Part shown: positions 26,585-36,225 of the stretch, piece after piece | Position numbering within the stretch: position 1 is the first letter of the stretch | How the letters are laid out: each line of letters starts with the position of its first letter | Source of the DNA: Nostoc parmelioides FACHB-3921 | GTDB lineage: Bacteria; Cyanobacteriota; Cyanobacteriia; Cyanobacteriales; Nostocaceae | Assembly (NCBI RefSeq): GCF_014696625.1 | Contig: NZ_JACJQL010000036.1 | Span: 1 to 64,000, forward strand | Reading direction: 5' to 3' | Length of the DNA stretch: 64,000 nucleotides | The notes under the pieces: generated by a model | The model's database searches: none | What the model was told of the DNA's origin: nothing | What the model saw: only the letters and a program-made list of their open reading frames with translations | Program-made: the position numbers and the translations under genes

Positions 26585-29500
26585 TTAAAGCCCATTGCCA
26601 ATTATAATAAATGATGCCCAATAATAGGGATAATTAAACTGATTATTGCCTGTCAATAAGGAAAGTTGTGCTGTACGTAAAGCTTCAGATTTAGTTAAAT
26701 TACCTGTTTTTAAGACGCTATAAAAGCCATCCATTAATGCTTGTGTGCCGCCATCAGAAACAGCCCATAGTGAGGCAATGGAAGCTTTTGCACCTGTTAA
26801 TTGAATTTGGTATCCTAGACCGAGAATTTCTTGACCATTACCTAATTGATTACCTAAACCTGTTTGACAGGCACTCAATACTACTAAATCGACATTTGGT
26901 AAAGACCAATTTTCTATATCTTTAAGGGTGACACGATCGCCATTACCAAATAGTATAAATGAACTTTCTGGATCACCACTTACCAGCATCCCATGAGTTG
27001 CCAGATGGACGATTTTATAATCGTTCATTTGGGGAATTGTAACTTGGGGACTAAAATCATTATCGAAAAGTATTTTTGTGTCTTTAATTGTCTTAGCTAA
27101 ATTGTCTACTTCGACTTTAGCAAATGGTAACCCACTAAATACTTCTTGACGTTCGCCTACGGCTACTTTATAGTCACCTTTGGTAAATGCTGCGGCTAAA
27201 GTTGGTAGAGAGGCTTGGGGTTTGCTGTTTAATTTAGTCAAACTAGCGGCTGTTATATTATTAATGATATAACGCTCGATTAGCCAATTTTTGCCATCAT
27301 ACAATGCAGCTAATGGTATATATCTGAGTTTGCTATCTGGAGCGTAAATAATTGCTTGAGCATTAGCCTGTTTCAGGTCGTTTTCTATAGGTTTAATAAG
27401 CCAGTTATATAATTTATTGGCTGGTATTTTACTATCTTTATAGGGAATAACTATGGTTTGTCGAAATTCATTAATTACTTGATTTAGTTCTGCTGGTTTG
27501 ACGGGAACTGGACGATGAATGGGTGGTGTATCCGCCGTAACGACAACTAACTCTAATCGGTCATCTAACACTAAGGGATATAATAAGACGGCTTTTTTGT
27601 TTAACTGTCGTAAATTATCCCGCAAAGAATTAAGTTGTCTTAAGCTGAGGTTTTCCTGTCCAGAATTGACAGATAATTGTTGTACAAGAGCGACTACAGC
27701 AGGTGTTTTGGTAAATTTGTTAAACTCAGCCATGATTGTTTGCTCAAGTTTCACTAATTCAGCAATGCGTTTTTCTTGAGTGGCTGTGCGTGCATTTGCT
27801 GGAGTTTTGCGGAGGTTTGTTAGTTCTTGCCCAAGAGCGATCGCTTGATCTTGAATGGCGCTATACTTTTGGGATATCTGCTGTTCTTGGGGTTGCAGTG
27901 GTAATTTTTGGCTTGGCTGTGGTTCTGTATTCACTCCCCTTTGTCCAGTATTAACTACTGCTGTTGTTGTTTGGGGTTGACTACGGCGATTACCAATAAA
28001 ATCATTGGCTTCTTGGATTTTCAGTAAATCTAAAACTTGCTGTGCTTCGCTGGGACGGTTTTGTTTGAGTAATAAATCTGCAAGGCGGCGATATCTCTCA
28101 GCGACGGTTTCTGTGTAGGATTTTTGGATATCTGCGGGGATGGTGCGTAAACTTTGGCGAATACTTTCCGTAAGGTTTACTGATTGCTTGTAAAATGCGA
28201 TCGCTAGTTGTGGTTGATTTTGTGCAGATAGGGTATCGCCTAAAAGTTTGAATGTTGCGGCTTCACTGACTTTATCGCTAACTTGTCTGTGCATGGCTAA
28301 AGCTTGCTGATACAATCCTGAAGCCTTCTCTTGCTGGCCTTGCTTTTGATAGATTTGTCCCAGATTACTTATTGTCACACCTTCCCCAGTGCGATCGCCT
28401 ACTTCTTGATAAATGGCTAAAGCTTGCTGATTTAACTCAATGGCTTGTGGGTACTTACCTAAACTACTTTGCACCTTAGCAATATTATTGAGAGTTACAG
28501 CAATTCCCGGTTTGTAGCTATTCTCCTTATATATATTTAGAGCTTGTTGATACAATTTTAATGCTTGGTCATATTTACCCAAACTCAAGTAAATTTGTCC
28601 AATATTATTGAGATTTAAGGCTCTACCTTGGAACTGAAAAGAGTCCTTACCAAAAGCATCGCCAACATTAGCACGACTGGCGACTTGTTGCAAAGCTTGG
28701 GAATTTTGACCTAAATAATCATAAAGTAGTTTTATCTCTTGTTTCGTAGCTTTTTCTGAATCATGATTAATTCTGCTATAAATATTTGCTGATTCTTCTG
28801 CTAATTCTAGAGATTTTTTATATTGACCCAAACTAAAATTAGTACTGGCAAGGTTATTAATAATTGCTGCTTTCGTACCAATATAATTTGAGCAGCATTC
28901 TTGCAGATTAGCTAAACCTTGCTCATAGGAATCTAAGGCTTGTTTATAGTTGCCTAAATTAACGTAAACGACACCGATATTATTCAAAGTTTGAATCCCA
29001 CCAATTTTATCATCATCAGCTTTTTGCATTGCCAATGTTTGCTGATAAAAATCGAGAGCTTTTGTATATTGTCCCATACGAAAATAAACCGCACCAATAT
29101 CAGCTAGCAGAATTTTTTCGCTAGTAGGATAATTAGAATCTTTGGAATTAGCTGCTTTCAGTTCTTTGATAATAGCTAAAGCTGGTTGATAATATTCCAA
29201 CGCCTGGGGATACCGTCCCAAATTGACATATACTTCACCAATATAAGAAAGGGATATCCATTCATTTTGGCGGTCTTTGATTTTCCTGCGAATATCTAAG
29301 GAGGACTGAAAATATTCGAGCGCTTTTCCATACTCCCCTTTACGAAAATACACATAACCAATATTTACAAGGCTGTTTGCTTCTCCAGCCTTAGCACCAT
29401 ATTTTTTAAAAATAGCTAACGCCTGCTGGAAATTTTCTAAAGCTGCTTGTAACTCCCCTACACCAAAAAAATCCTTGTAAATAAGGGATTCACCATTACT

Positions 29501-29614
29501 ATTCAACATCACAGCTTGTGTTATCTGTTCTTCGGTGGTTGGGGTTGGTGCTTGTGCTAGAGATGGGGAAGCTAGAGTTAAAATTAGAGTTAAGGGAATA
29601 ACAGGAAGCCGCAT
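26585..29614 (-). CDS. Secreted TPR - CHAT domain protein
   Basis: 1009 residues. Signal peptide MRLPVIPLTLILTLASPSLAQ. Residues ~30-500 hold about ten TPRs (for example AVTLNNIAKVQSSLGKYPQA), then a coiled-coil region with a Gln-rich linker. The C-terminal ~330 residues are a CHAT caspase-like domain with the dyad His874 (HLATHG) and Cys916 (LSACQTG), followed by EILGLGYQIQLTGAKASIASLWAVSD. CHAT proteases act in defence and cell-death pathways in some bacteria; exported TPR-CHAT proteins like this are numerous in cyanobacteria and their targets are unknown. No partner gene is evident. Confidence 0.9.
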   Translation of the reverse strand: MRLPVIPLTLILTLASPSLAQAPTPTTEEQITQAVMLNSNGESLIYKDFFGVGELQAALENFQQALAIFKKYGAKAGEANSLVNIGYVYFRKGEYGKALEYFQSSLDIRRKIKDRQNEWISLSYIGEVYVNLGRYPQALEYYQPALAIIKELKAANSKDSNYPTSEKILLADIGAVYFRMGQYTKALDFYQQTLAMQKADDDKIGGIQTLNNIGVVYVNLGNYKQALDSYEQGLANLQECCSNYIGTKAAIINNLASTNFSLGQYKKSLELAEESANIYSRINHDSEKATKQEIKLLYDYLGQNSQALQQVASRANVGDAFGKDSFQFQGRALNLNNIGQIYLSLGKYDQALKLYQQALNIYKENSYKPGIAVTLNNIAKVQSSLGKYPQAIELNQQALAIYQEVGDRTGEGVTISNLGQIYQKQGQQEKASGLYQQALAMHRQVSDKVSEAATFKLLGDTLSAQNQPQLAIAFYKQSVNLTESIRQSLRTIPADIQKSYTETVAERYRRLADLLLKQNRPSEAQQVLDLLKIQEANDFIGNRRSQPQTTTAVVNTGQRGVNTEPQPSQKLPLQPQEQQISQKYSAIQDQAIALGQELTNLRKTPANARTATQEKRIAELVKLEQTIMAEFNKFTKTPAVVALVQQLSVNSGQENLSLRQLNSLRDNLRQLNKKAVLLYPLVLDDRLELVVVTADTPPIHRPVPVKPAELNQVINEFRQTIVIPYKDSKIPANKLYNWLIKPIENDLKQANAQAIIYAPDSKLRYIPLAALYDGKNWLIERYIINNITAASLTKLNSKPQASLPTLAAAFTKGDYKVAVGERQEVFSGLPFAKVEVDNLAKTIKDTKILFDNDFSPQVTIPQMNDYKIVHLATHGMLVSGDPESSFILFGNGDRVTLKDIENWSLPNVDLVVLSACQTGLGNQLGNGQEILGLGYQIQLTGAKASIASLWAVSDGGTQALMDGFYSVLKTGNLTKSEALRTAQLSLLTGNNQFNYPYYWASFIIIGNGL

Positions 29615-29682
29615 ATATGTATTAATAGTGACAAGATGCTTCCCATAATAATCGTGATCACTAAAAATGTTGGAAATTGCTT

Positions 29683-30264
29683 ATGATTGCCTCACCTGAA
29701 CCAGAATACCTTACACCTGAAGAATATCTCCAGTTAGAGGAAACCAGTCCTATCAAACATGAATACATCAACGGCTACGCTTATGCAATGGCTGGAGCTA
29801 CTGATGCTCATGTCACTGTTGCCCTGAACCTTGCTACAATTCTCCGTAATCACGTACGTGGTTCTGGTTGTCGTGTTTACATTGCTGATATGAAAGCCAG
29901 GATTGAATCTTTAAATAGATATTACTATCCTGATGTAATGGTTACTTGCGATCAACGGGATCAGGAAACGCCTAATCATAAAAGGTTTCCTTGTTTAATT
30001 GTAGAAGTTTTGTCTAACTCTACTGAAGCTTTTGATCGAGGAGATAAATTTGTAGATTACCAGGAAATCGAAACTCTCAAAGAATATGTTTTGATTAATA
30101 CAAAACGTCAGCGAGTTGAATGTTTTAAACGTGGTGATAATGGTTTATGGATTCTGCAAAATTATACAGAGCATGATAAAATGTTTCGCCTCGATAGTGT
30201 TGAGTTTGAAGGAGCGATCGCCGAGCTTTACGAAGATGTTATTTTTGAACAAACTCTTCTATAA
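29683..30264 (+). CDS. Uma2 family (DUF820) PD-(D/E)xK protein
   Basis: 193 residues from the ATG at 29683; a TTG at 29677 is in frame. Uma2 features: YLTPEEYLQLEETSPIKHEYINGYAYAMAGAT, then the nuclease-like core YYPDVMVTCD, CLIVEVLSNSTEAFDRGDKFVDYQE and LKEYVLINTKRQRVE. The fold is a restriction-endonuclease-like PD-(D/E)xK domain; cyanobacteria carry many copies and their role is unproven. It diverges from the CHAT gene with 68 bp between starts, which suggests a shared promoter region. Confidence 0.88.
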   Translation: MIASPEPEYLTPEEYLQLEETSPIKHEYINGYAYAMAGATDAHVTVALNLATILRNHVRGSGCRVYIADMKARIESLNRYYYPDVMVTCDQRDQETPNHKRFPCLIVEVLSNSTEAFDRGDKFVDYQEIETLKEYVLINTKRQRVECFKRGDNGLWILQNYTEHDKMFRLDSVEFEGAIAELYEDVIFEQTLL

Positions 30265-30272
30265 ATTACAAC

Positions 30273-30422
30273 ATGATATTTAATCAGCGATTTAACCAAG
30301 ATATGAATATTGCTAAAAAGATTATGAATCAATTCAAATCTAAGTTGTATTCTTCACTTGATCAATGGATTAACTTGGCAGGAGCTACGCACCTCACAAA
30401 ACCTTACCGCTCAGACTTTTAA
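30273..30422 (+). CDS. Possible small ORF between Uma2 and DUF2809 genes
   Basis: A 49-codon frame from an ATG at 30273 to TAA (RFNQDMNIAKKIMNQFKSKL..., ending LTKPYRSDF). Same strand as both neighbours and almost fills the gap, but no family is recognised, no strong ribosome site is seen, and length alone gives little support. Confidence 0.25.
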   Translation: MIFNQRFNQDMNIAKKIMNQFKSKLYSSLDQWINLAGATHLTKPYRSDF

Positions 30423-30444
30423 TTTAGACAAATTTTAAAGAAGA

Positions 30445-30879
30445 ATGTTACGATCCTGGCGAAGCACACCCAGGAAATCAATCGTGCCTAAAAAATTCCG
30501 TAATCTCAAGTGGCTGAGATTTAATCATACCTCTTTCACCCTGTTTGCGATTTTATTTGCAATAGTTGTGATCATTGCCCTCTTCTTCCGAGATGATTGG
30601 ATTAGACCGTTACTGGGCGACGTTTTAATTGTCATGGTGATTGCTTACTTTGTTCATGCTTTGATTGCAGTCCCACTACGGAAGGTTGCTATTGGAACTC
30701 TCATCTTTGCCTACTTGATTGAGTTTCTTCAGCTTGTTAATCTCATTGATATTTTAGGCTGGCGAAACTCCCAACTAGCTCATTTAACAATTGGATCTAC
30801 TTTCGACTGGCGAGATTTAGTTGCTTATACGCTAGGGATTGCGATCGTTTTCCTCAGTGCCAATCGTTTGCAGTCATAA
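30445..30879 (+). CDS. DUF2809 membrane protein
   Basis: 144 residues. A basic N terminus (RSWRSTPRKSIVPKKFRNLKW) precedes four membrane spans. Family signatures are DDWIRPLLGDVLIVMVIAYFV and the C-terminal IGSTFDWRDLVAYTLGI. DUF2809 proteins are small inner-membrane proteins without assigned function. Same strand as the Uma2 gene, 180 bp apart. Convergent with the LprI-like gene. Confidence 0.85.
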   Translation: MLRSWRSTPRKSIVPKKFRNLKWLRFNHTSFTLFAILFAIVVIIALFFRDDWIRPLLGDVLIVMVIAYFVHALIAVPLRKVAIGTLIFAYLIEFLQLVNLIDILGWRNSQLAHLTIGSTFDWRDLVAYTLGIAIVFLSANRLQS

Positions 30880-30898
30880 ATTAGTCTTATTTTCCTCT

Positions 30899-32104
30899 TT
30901 AACGAGTATTCATCATTGCTTTGATATGGCGTAAACGTCCCAGATTTAAACGATTTGGGCATTGCTTGCTTCTGCCTTGACTACCAAAAAACTGTGACTC
31001 AAACTTGCAGTACTCAGTTTGATAACGCTCCCAAAGAGGTTGAGTTGTATATTGGAAAGATGTAACTGGCGTTCGCTGTTGATCGTCTTCTGGATCGTAT
31101 ACAGCTATCCCCTTTAGATCCGCAATGCGATCGTTATTTAGCCGAGCTAAACAGCGATGATAGAGCATCGGTGCCATAGAACTTTCTTTAAAAGGTTCAA
31201 CCAACTCAATACAATGGGCTTCACGATAGTCTTGCCAGTGCTTCTGTGCGATCGTAAATGTTGGCTGATACTGTTTCGATAGTCTTTTTGCCCAATCGCC
31301 ATAAATGCTTGATTGCAAAAGCTGAGTTGTTTTCGACCAATAGACCGCGCATCGATTTAACCCCAACTGCGTCTTATCCACACACTTTAGCTCTGGAATT
31401 CCAGGTAGCACAGAACCACTGGAGAGAGCTAAACCACGAGCAGGCGCTTTCAAAAGTTCTTCCAGTTGACGAATTCGAGCCTCTCTGAGACGCTGATGAC
31501 ATTGAGCCAATCTCAGGGTGTTCAGGGAGAATAGAGCTTTTTCGATCTGGCAATACTGAGTTTGATATTGCTCCCAGTGGCGTTGCACCGATGAATTTCT
31601 CAATTTGAGTCGATCAAGTAAGGATTCAAATCGAGGATTGCGAGATTGGAGGGTTATAACCTCACCACCTCTGTGCAATTCTAGAATGCGATCGTTATTC
31701 AATCGAGCCAAACAGACAGATGTTGCAATTGGAAAATCTGGCGTATTGCGTAAGCGTTGAGTTAACTGTTGGCAGTGTTGTGTTTGAAAGTGTTGCCAGG
31801 ATTGATCTGCGATCGCCAGTTGATGTTGAAGGGGTGGAATAAGTTGCGACTCAACATCTTGATAAACCAATGATTTGAGCAAATGAGTTACTTCTACCCA
31901 ACGCTTCGCACAGCGATATTCACCCGCTTCAACCTGTCGAACACAGTCCGGTTGCAAAACTCCGGCAAATCCTAGTATCACAGTTGGAGAAAGTTGAGTA
32001 TGTGGCGCAGCATCTGACGCAGGGATAGCTTTGCTCGCTTCCATACCAAGCTGAGTTCCTACTAAAATGACACTAGCAAATATCGCAGCCCTAAGTTTTA
32101 TCAT
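30899..32104 (-). CDS. Secreted protein with tandem LprI/DUF1311-like units
   Basis: 401 residues from the ATG at 32104, which gives a standard signal peptide (LRAAIFASVILVGTQLG, ending ASKA); an ATG at 32152 is also in frame. The mature part repeats a Cys-rich helical unit: DQSWQHFQTQHCQQLTQ with SVCLARLNNDRILEL, HWEQYQTQYCQIEKALF, then AQKHWQDYREAHCIELV with HRCLARLNNDRIADL and LWERYQTEYCKFESQFF. These are four (W)xxYxxxxC half-units in two similar blocks, matching the DUF1311 pattern of the protein at 312-743. A periplasmic binding or inhibitor role is inference. Confidence 0.75.
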   Translation of the reverse strand: MIKLRAAIFASVILVGTQLGMEASKAIPASDAAPHTQLSPTVILGFAGVLQPDCVRQVEAGEYRCAKRWVEVTHLLKSLVYQDVESQLIPPLQHQLAIADQSWQHFQTQHCQQLTQRLRNTPDFPIATSVCLARLNNDRILELHRGGEVITLQSRNPRFESLLDRLKLRNSSVQRHWEQYQTQYCQIEKALFSLNTLRLAQCHQRLREARIRQLEELLKAPARGLALSSGSVLPGIPELKCVDKTQLGLNRCAVYWSKTTQLLQSSIYGDWAKRLSKQYQPTFTIAQKHWQDYREAHCIELVEPFKESSMAPMLYHRCLARLNNDRIADLKGIAVYDPEDDQQRTPVTSFQYTTQPLWERYQTEYCKFESQFFGSQGRSKQCPNRLNLGRLRHIKAMMNTR

Positions 32105-32405
32105 TTTTCTAATCACCAATCCTGAGTAGCCTTCAACCACTATCCCTGGCATTTAGATTGTATGAGCTTACTCGTTCAAACGGGACGATAATCCCAATTA
32201 CCAATCATAGTAACTGTATAATTGTAGTATCAGTGGAAAAGAGCGTGGCCACCGTCGATTCATAAATAAGCCTTTCTGGATGGCACGCACCCAAAAGTAA
32301 ATCGCTCAAACTAATCAAATCAATGCTGCGATCGCGTAGCAGTCCCTACGAAGCATCACATTTACTATCCAAAACAATTTTGCTCTTTATTGTTCTTACA
32401 AACCG

Positions 32406-32765
32406 ATGACGCAGTTGTTAGCACTATTAATTTCCTGGGGAATTGAAATACCTGTAGTGTTAATTACTTCAGCAAAGACACAGCAATTTTCTTCCCGTGA
32501 GGATATCTATAATACGTCGATTATAGCCTTTGCTGCAACTCTCTTCACCCATCCCCTAGCTTGGGAAAGTAACCAAATACTAATTCCTCACATGGGCTTT
32601 CTTTTGAGAGTAGCACTGATAGAAAGCTTTGTGGCGATCGCAGAAGGTATTCTCTATGCTATATTTTTAAAATTAGGTTGGCAAAAAAGTTTATTTTTAT
32701 CCATCATTGCCAATGTAAATTCCTTTTTAGGAGGTTTGCTAATATATAAATTATTACAACAATAA
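32406..32765 (+). CDS. Small membrane protein, unknown family
   Basis: 119 residues with about four hydrophobic segments (LLALLISWGIEIPVVLI, SIIAFAATLFTHPLAW, LRVALIESFVAIAEGILYAIFL, LFLSIIANVNSFLGGLLIY). The arrangement with Glu in SWGIEIP and ESFVAIAEG resembles small integral membrane proteins of unknown function in cyanobacteria. It stands alone between divergent or convergent neighbours. Confidence 0.7.
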   Translation: MTQLLALLISWGIEIPVVLITSAKTQQFSSREDIYNTSIIAFAATLFTHPLAWESNQILIPHMGFLLRVALIESFVAIAEGILYAIFLKLGWQKSLFLSIIANVNSFLGGLLIYKLLQQ

Positions 32766-32959
32766 ATATTAATTAATTTAGGCATTAAGCGTTTACGTCA
32801 CTTCCTTATGTTATTGTCAAAGCTAAGACCGAAATCGTAATTTTATCTTATGTATATACTGCTGCGACAATCCCATACAAAACACGAGTATTGATGAATG
32901 AGATTCTAGTAAAACCGACAAAGAATAACGTACTTAAGAATGTAATTAACTGGCAAAAA

Positions 32960-33628
32960 TTAACTGTGTTTTTTGTCAAATTTTAATTTTTTATAAACCA
33001 TTATTATCCCAGCCAAAGATATTGCAGAGATTATCAATTTTAACAAATTCAGATGATTAAGTAAAGATGGTAATGGTCGTGTATCTTGAACTTGATAAGC
33101 TTTTGTTTCTGAAGTTCCTAGCTGAGAAGTATAAACAACTGCTTTATATTTTAAATCGAGAGATGTGGGTGCGATCTCGACAATTTCTAAAACATCAGCA
33201 ACTTCTTTTATGCCATATATATCTGGTAGCAATCTCAGAGATGTAATGCTATTATTTGCTGGAATTAACAGAGATTTTTTGCTATTCAAATCCTTAATAG
33301 ATTCACCTTCTTCACTCTTAACAATCTCTTGAGATTTAAGCAAGCTTTTTTTAATTGCATAGATATCACTATATTCTCGATATCCATTTAAACCTAAACA
33401 TTTACCTGACTGAAGAATTCTGTTATATGTTGGCAGGTTGGGATTTTGTGACTTAATATGTGCAATTAATAAATAATTAGGATATTTATCAGGATTGGTA
33501 ATTTTAAAACAGTAATTAACTCGTGATTCTCCCGGAGTTATAACATCTGCCAAAGCCACAGGTAATCGCATATAGTTGATTAGCGTTACTGTGATTAATA
33601 TTTTGAAAATATTTTCCAGGAATTTCAT
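32960..33628 (-). CDS. Hypothetical exported protein with C-terminal anchor
   Basis: 222 residues. N-terminal signal peptide (FKILITVTLINYMRLPVALA), a soluble extracytoplasmic domain with two Cys (VNYCFKI and SGKCLGLNGYR) and a C-terminal membrane helix (LLKLIISAISLAGIIMVYKKL) followed by Lys residues. This N-out/C-in layout suggests a single-pass membrane protein. Family not recognised. First of five same-strand accessory genes reaching 37.3 kb. Confidence 0.7.
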   Translation of the reverse strand: MKFLENIFKILITVTLINYMRLPVALADVITPGESRVNYCFKITNPDKYPNYLLIAHIKSQNPNLPTYNRILQSGKCLGLNGYREYSDIYAIKKSLLKSQEIVKSEEGESIKDLNSKKSLLIPANNSITSLRLLPDIYGIKEVADVLEIVEIAPTSLDLKYKAVVYTSQLGTSETKAYQVQDTRPLPSLLNHLNLLKLIISAISLAGIIMVYKKLKFDKKHS

Positions 33629-33795
33629 AATACTAAAATGGAAATTAATTTACAATTACTAGTTATATCCTAGTTTTGTATAAATAGTTGATAATGTTCT
33701 TAAATCAAGATTTGCAGTGTTTGTAATGTTTACTTTACCTAATCATCTGCCAAATATTCTTTCACAGATTCAATAACTGGATTATAATTCTATAA

Positions 33796-34938
33796 CTACT
33801 GGGTTGGTTGCCAAATATATTTACCAGTGCTATCAATATATCCAGATGCTTCTCCAACTTGCACTTGTGCTAACCCATTAGAGAAGGAATAAGCACTATC
33901 AAACTGTGGTGCGATCGCTAGTTTACCAGTGCGGTCAATATATCCCCATTTCTCTCCAATTTGTACATTTGCTAATCCCTCAGAGAAATAACCAATTTTA
34001 TCAAATTTTGCTTCAATCACTGGTTTCCCTGTACGGTCTATATATCCCCATTTTCCGTCAACTATTACTTGCGCTAACCCATTTTCAAAAACCCAGGTCA
34101 TATCAAACTGGGGTTTAATTACTAATTTACCAGTGCGGTCAATAAATCCCCATTTTTTTTCAATCTGAACTGCTGCTAAATCCTCAAAAAATGACCAAGC
34201 CGCATCAAATTGAGGTTTAATGAATAATTTGCCTTTTGGATTAATAAATCCCCATTTTTTACCAACTTGTACTACTGCTAAACCCTTAGAAAATGACCAA
34301 GCAGTATCAAACTGGGGTTTAATTACTAATTTACCAGTGCGGTCAATAAATCCCCATTTTTTACCAATTTGAACTGATGCTAACCCCTCAAAGAATGACC
34401 AAGCGTTTTCAAATTGGGGTTTAATTACTAATTTACCAGTGCGGTCAACAAATCCCCATTTTTTACCAATAGTAACTAAAGCAAAACCATTGACAAAATA
34501 TTCAAGCATATCAAACTGTGGTTTAGCCACAAACTTACTACTACTGTCTATAATTCCCCACTTTTTACCAACTTTGACTCTAGCAAAACCATTTAAAAAG
34601 CGATCGCAATTATCAAACTGTGGCTTGATGACCAATTTGCCTTTGTGGTCAATATATCCCCATTTCTCACCTACTTGAACTTGAGCTAATCCCTCATAAA
34701 ACGATCCAGCATAAACAAACTGGGGTTTAACCACTAATTTTCCAGTGCGATCAATATATCCAGATTTCCCATTAATTTTTACCTTCCATAACTGGGGTAA
34801 TAAATTCTCTTTTGCAGACTTAACTGTGATAGAAGATATTGATTGATGAGTATCACTAGATATAGATGGAGTTGGCAACAATGTTATCCCAATTATCGCT
34901 ACTAGCAAAATCAAGGGATGGTGAATATGAGATTTCAT
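33796..34938 (-). CDS. Secreted WG-repeat protein
   Basis: 380 residues. Signal peptide (HHPLILLVAIIGITLLPTPSIS), then ten WG repeats of ~33 residues: (K)WGYIDRTGKLVIKPQFDxAxxFxxGLAxVQ. Copies 4, 5 and 7 are nearly identical, suggesting recent expansion. WG-repeat domains are probably beta-rich binding or spacer modules; the function is unknown. The signal peptide places it in the periplasm or outside. Part of a same-strand series with the neighbouring unknown genes. Confidence 0.88.
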   Translation of the reverse strand: MKSHIHHPLILLVAIIGITLLPTPSISSDTHQSISSITVKSAKENLLPQLWKVKINGKSGYIDRTGKLVVKPQFVYAGSFYEGLAQVQVGEKWGYIDHKGKLVIKPQFDNCDRFLNGFARVKVGKKWGIIDSSSKFVAKPQFDMLEYFVNGFALVTIGKKWGFVDRTGKLVIKPQFENAWSFFEGLASVQIGKKWGFIDRTGKLVIKPQFDTAWSFSKGLAVVQVGKKWGFINPKGKLFIKPQFDAAWSFFEDLAAVQIEKKWGFIDRTGKLVIKPQFDMTWVFENGLAQVIVDGKWGYIDRTGKPVIEAKFDKIGYFSEGLANVQIGEKWGYIDRTGKLAIAPQFDSAYSFSNGLAQVQVGEASGYIDSTGKYIWQPTQ

Positions 34939-35002
34939 ATTTGTGACTGAATAAGTAGTAATGTCACTTATCCATAACTCAAAACTAGCTTAATTGTCAT
35001 CC

Positions 35003-35626
35003 CTAAAAATCATCGGATACACGAAACCAATACCAATCACCGTGCAAGTAAAATACTTGGTACTTAGCAGCACCAAATGGACTTCCTTCACGATTAGGTT
35101 GATGGACAAAACCATAGGATATGACATCAGGACTTAGACCATCACCACCCCAGAAAACACGAAAATATACACCACCACGGGAGTCGATAGCATATTCGTC
35201 AACTTCATATAAACCAAGTTTGCGGTTTAATGTGGTTTTTCCTGTTGCAGAGATAGGAAGTTGTAACCGAACTTGTTCAAATGCCGATTGCGATATCATA
35301 AATGCTAAACGACGGGGAATATAGAACTTGAGCAGGACATAACAAACTAAAACTATACCTGCAATGATAGTAACTTCTCTCCAGGGTACAAAAGTGTGCC
35401 AGGAAAGCCTAATAATTTTCAAATTCCGTCTTCCTAAAGTTCTCAATCCCCAGAAGAGAATTGCCAATACTGCAATTGGTATACAAACAATTGACACCAG
35501 CATGACTGGAAAAAAGAAACTATTTAATGCACCAGGGTAAATACTGATAATTAGAATTGCGACACCAATCAATAAGGTTATACATATTGCTATTTTGCCA
35601 AGTATTTTTATCTGAAGATTATCCAT
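35003..35626 (-). CDS. Membrane-anchored hypothetical protein
   Basis: 207 residues. Three hydrophobic segments (IAICITLLIGVAILIISIY, FFPVMLVSIVCIPIAVLAILFWGL, EVTIIAGIVLVCYVLLKFY) are followed by a ~100-residue soluble domain (VDEYAIDSRGGVYFRVFWGGD, AKYQVFYLHGDWYWFRVSDDF) rich in aromatic beta strands. Family not recognised. 64 bp upstream of the WG-repeat gene on the same strand; possibly one operon. Confidence 0.7.
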   Translation of the reverse strand: MDNLQIKILGKIAICITLLIGVAILIISIYPGALNSFFFPVMLVSIVCIPIAVLAILFWGLRTLGRRNLKIIRLSWHTFVPWREVTIIAGIVLVCYVLLKFYIPRRLAFMISQSAFEQVRLQLPISATGKTTLNRKLGLYEVDEYAIDSRGGVYFRVFWGGDGLSPDVISYGFVHQPNREGSPFGAAKYQVFYLHGDWYWFRVSDDF

Positions 35627-35665
35627 AGTTAATTGAAAATTTTCATCCTAGCAAGTGTTGCATTA

Positions 35666-36160
35666 TTACGATAATTTTCTTGAATTGTGATGCGATTGCT
35701 TTGGTTTGGGTTCCCAATTAAAATCATGAGGACAATCGCATCCTTGAGCTTGGTTGCAGTTAATTACCATCATGCTAAAGCAAAAATTTAGGAGAGTCCC
35801 GTTATCAAATTTTACTTGTAAATTGCCTGGACTACGAAAACCAGCACCACTATAACCAATAATTTGATACTTAGAACTTAAGTTTGAGACATTAAAGAAA
35901 TATGGTTTAGGACTGAAGCTAGAATCACCCTTTAAATCATTTAAACAAAAAGCTTTTGTGATATATCTTTGTGCGATAATTTCTGCTTCTTTTGCAGATG
36001 GATCGCCAATTGCACTGATAAAATTATCGGAGATTTTGGTGATTAAATTAGCTTGAGTACAGTCAATTATATAGGTTTTTGGAAAAGTAATACTTAATAA
36101 ATGATATGTCAAACCTAGTGATAGAATGATAATAATTGAAATTTGTATAAGTTTTTTCAT
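35666..36160 (-). CDS. Hypothetical Cys-rich exported or anchored protein
   Basis: 164 residues. N-terminal hydrophobic helix (IQISIIIILSLGLTYHLLS), probably an uncleaved anchor, then a globular part with six cysteines, four of them in a C-terminal patch (LNFCFSMMVINCNQAQGCDCPHD) next to a His/Lys tail. Disulfides or a metal site are possible. No family recognised. 39 bp upstream of the 35003 gene, same strand. Confidence 0.65.
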   Translation of the reverse strand: MKKLIQISIIIILSLGLTYHLLSITFPKTYIIDCTQANLITKISDNFISAIGDPSAKEAEIIAQRYITKAFCLNDLKGDSSFSPKPYFFNVSNLSSKYQIIGYSGAGFRSPGNLQVKFDNGTLLNFCFSMMVINCNQAQGCDCPHDFNWEPKPKQSHHNSRKLS

Positions 36161-36225
36161 TGACTACAAAGTAAAGTGCTGTTCTAACTTTGTGTTGCTG
36201 ATAGGAACAGTTTGTTCACGAAGTG

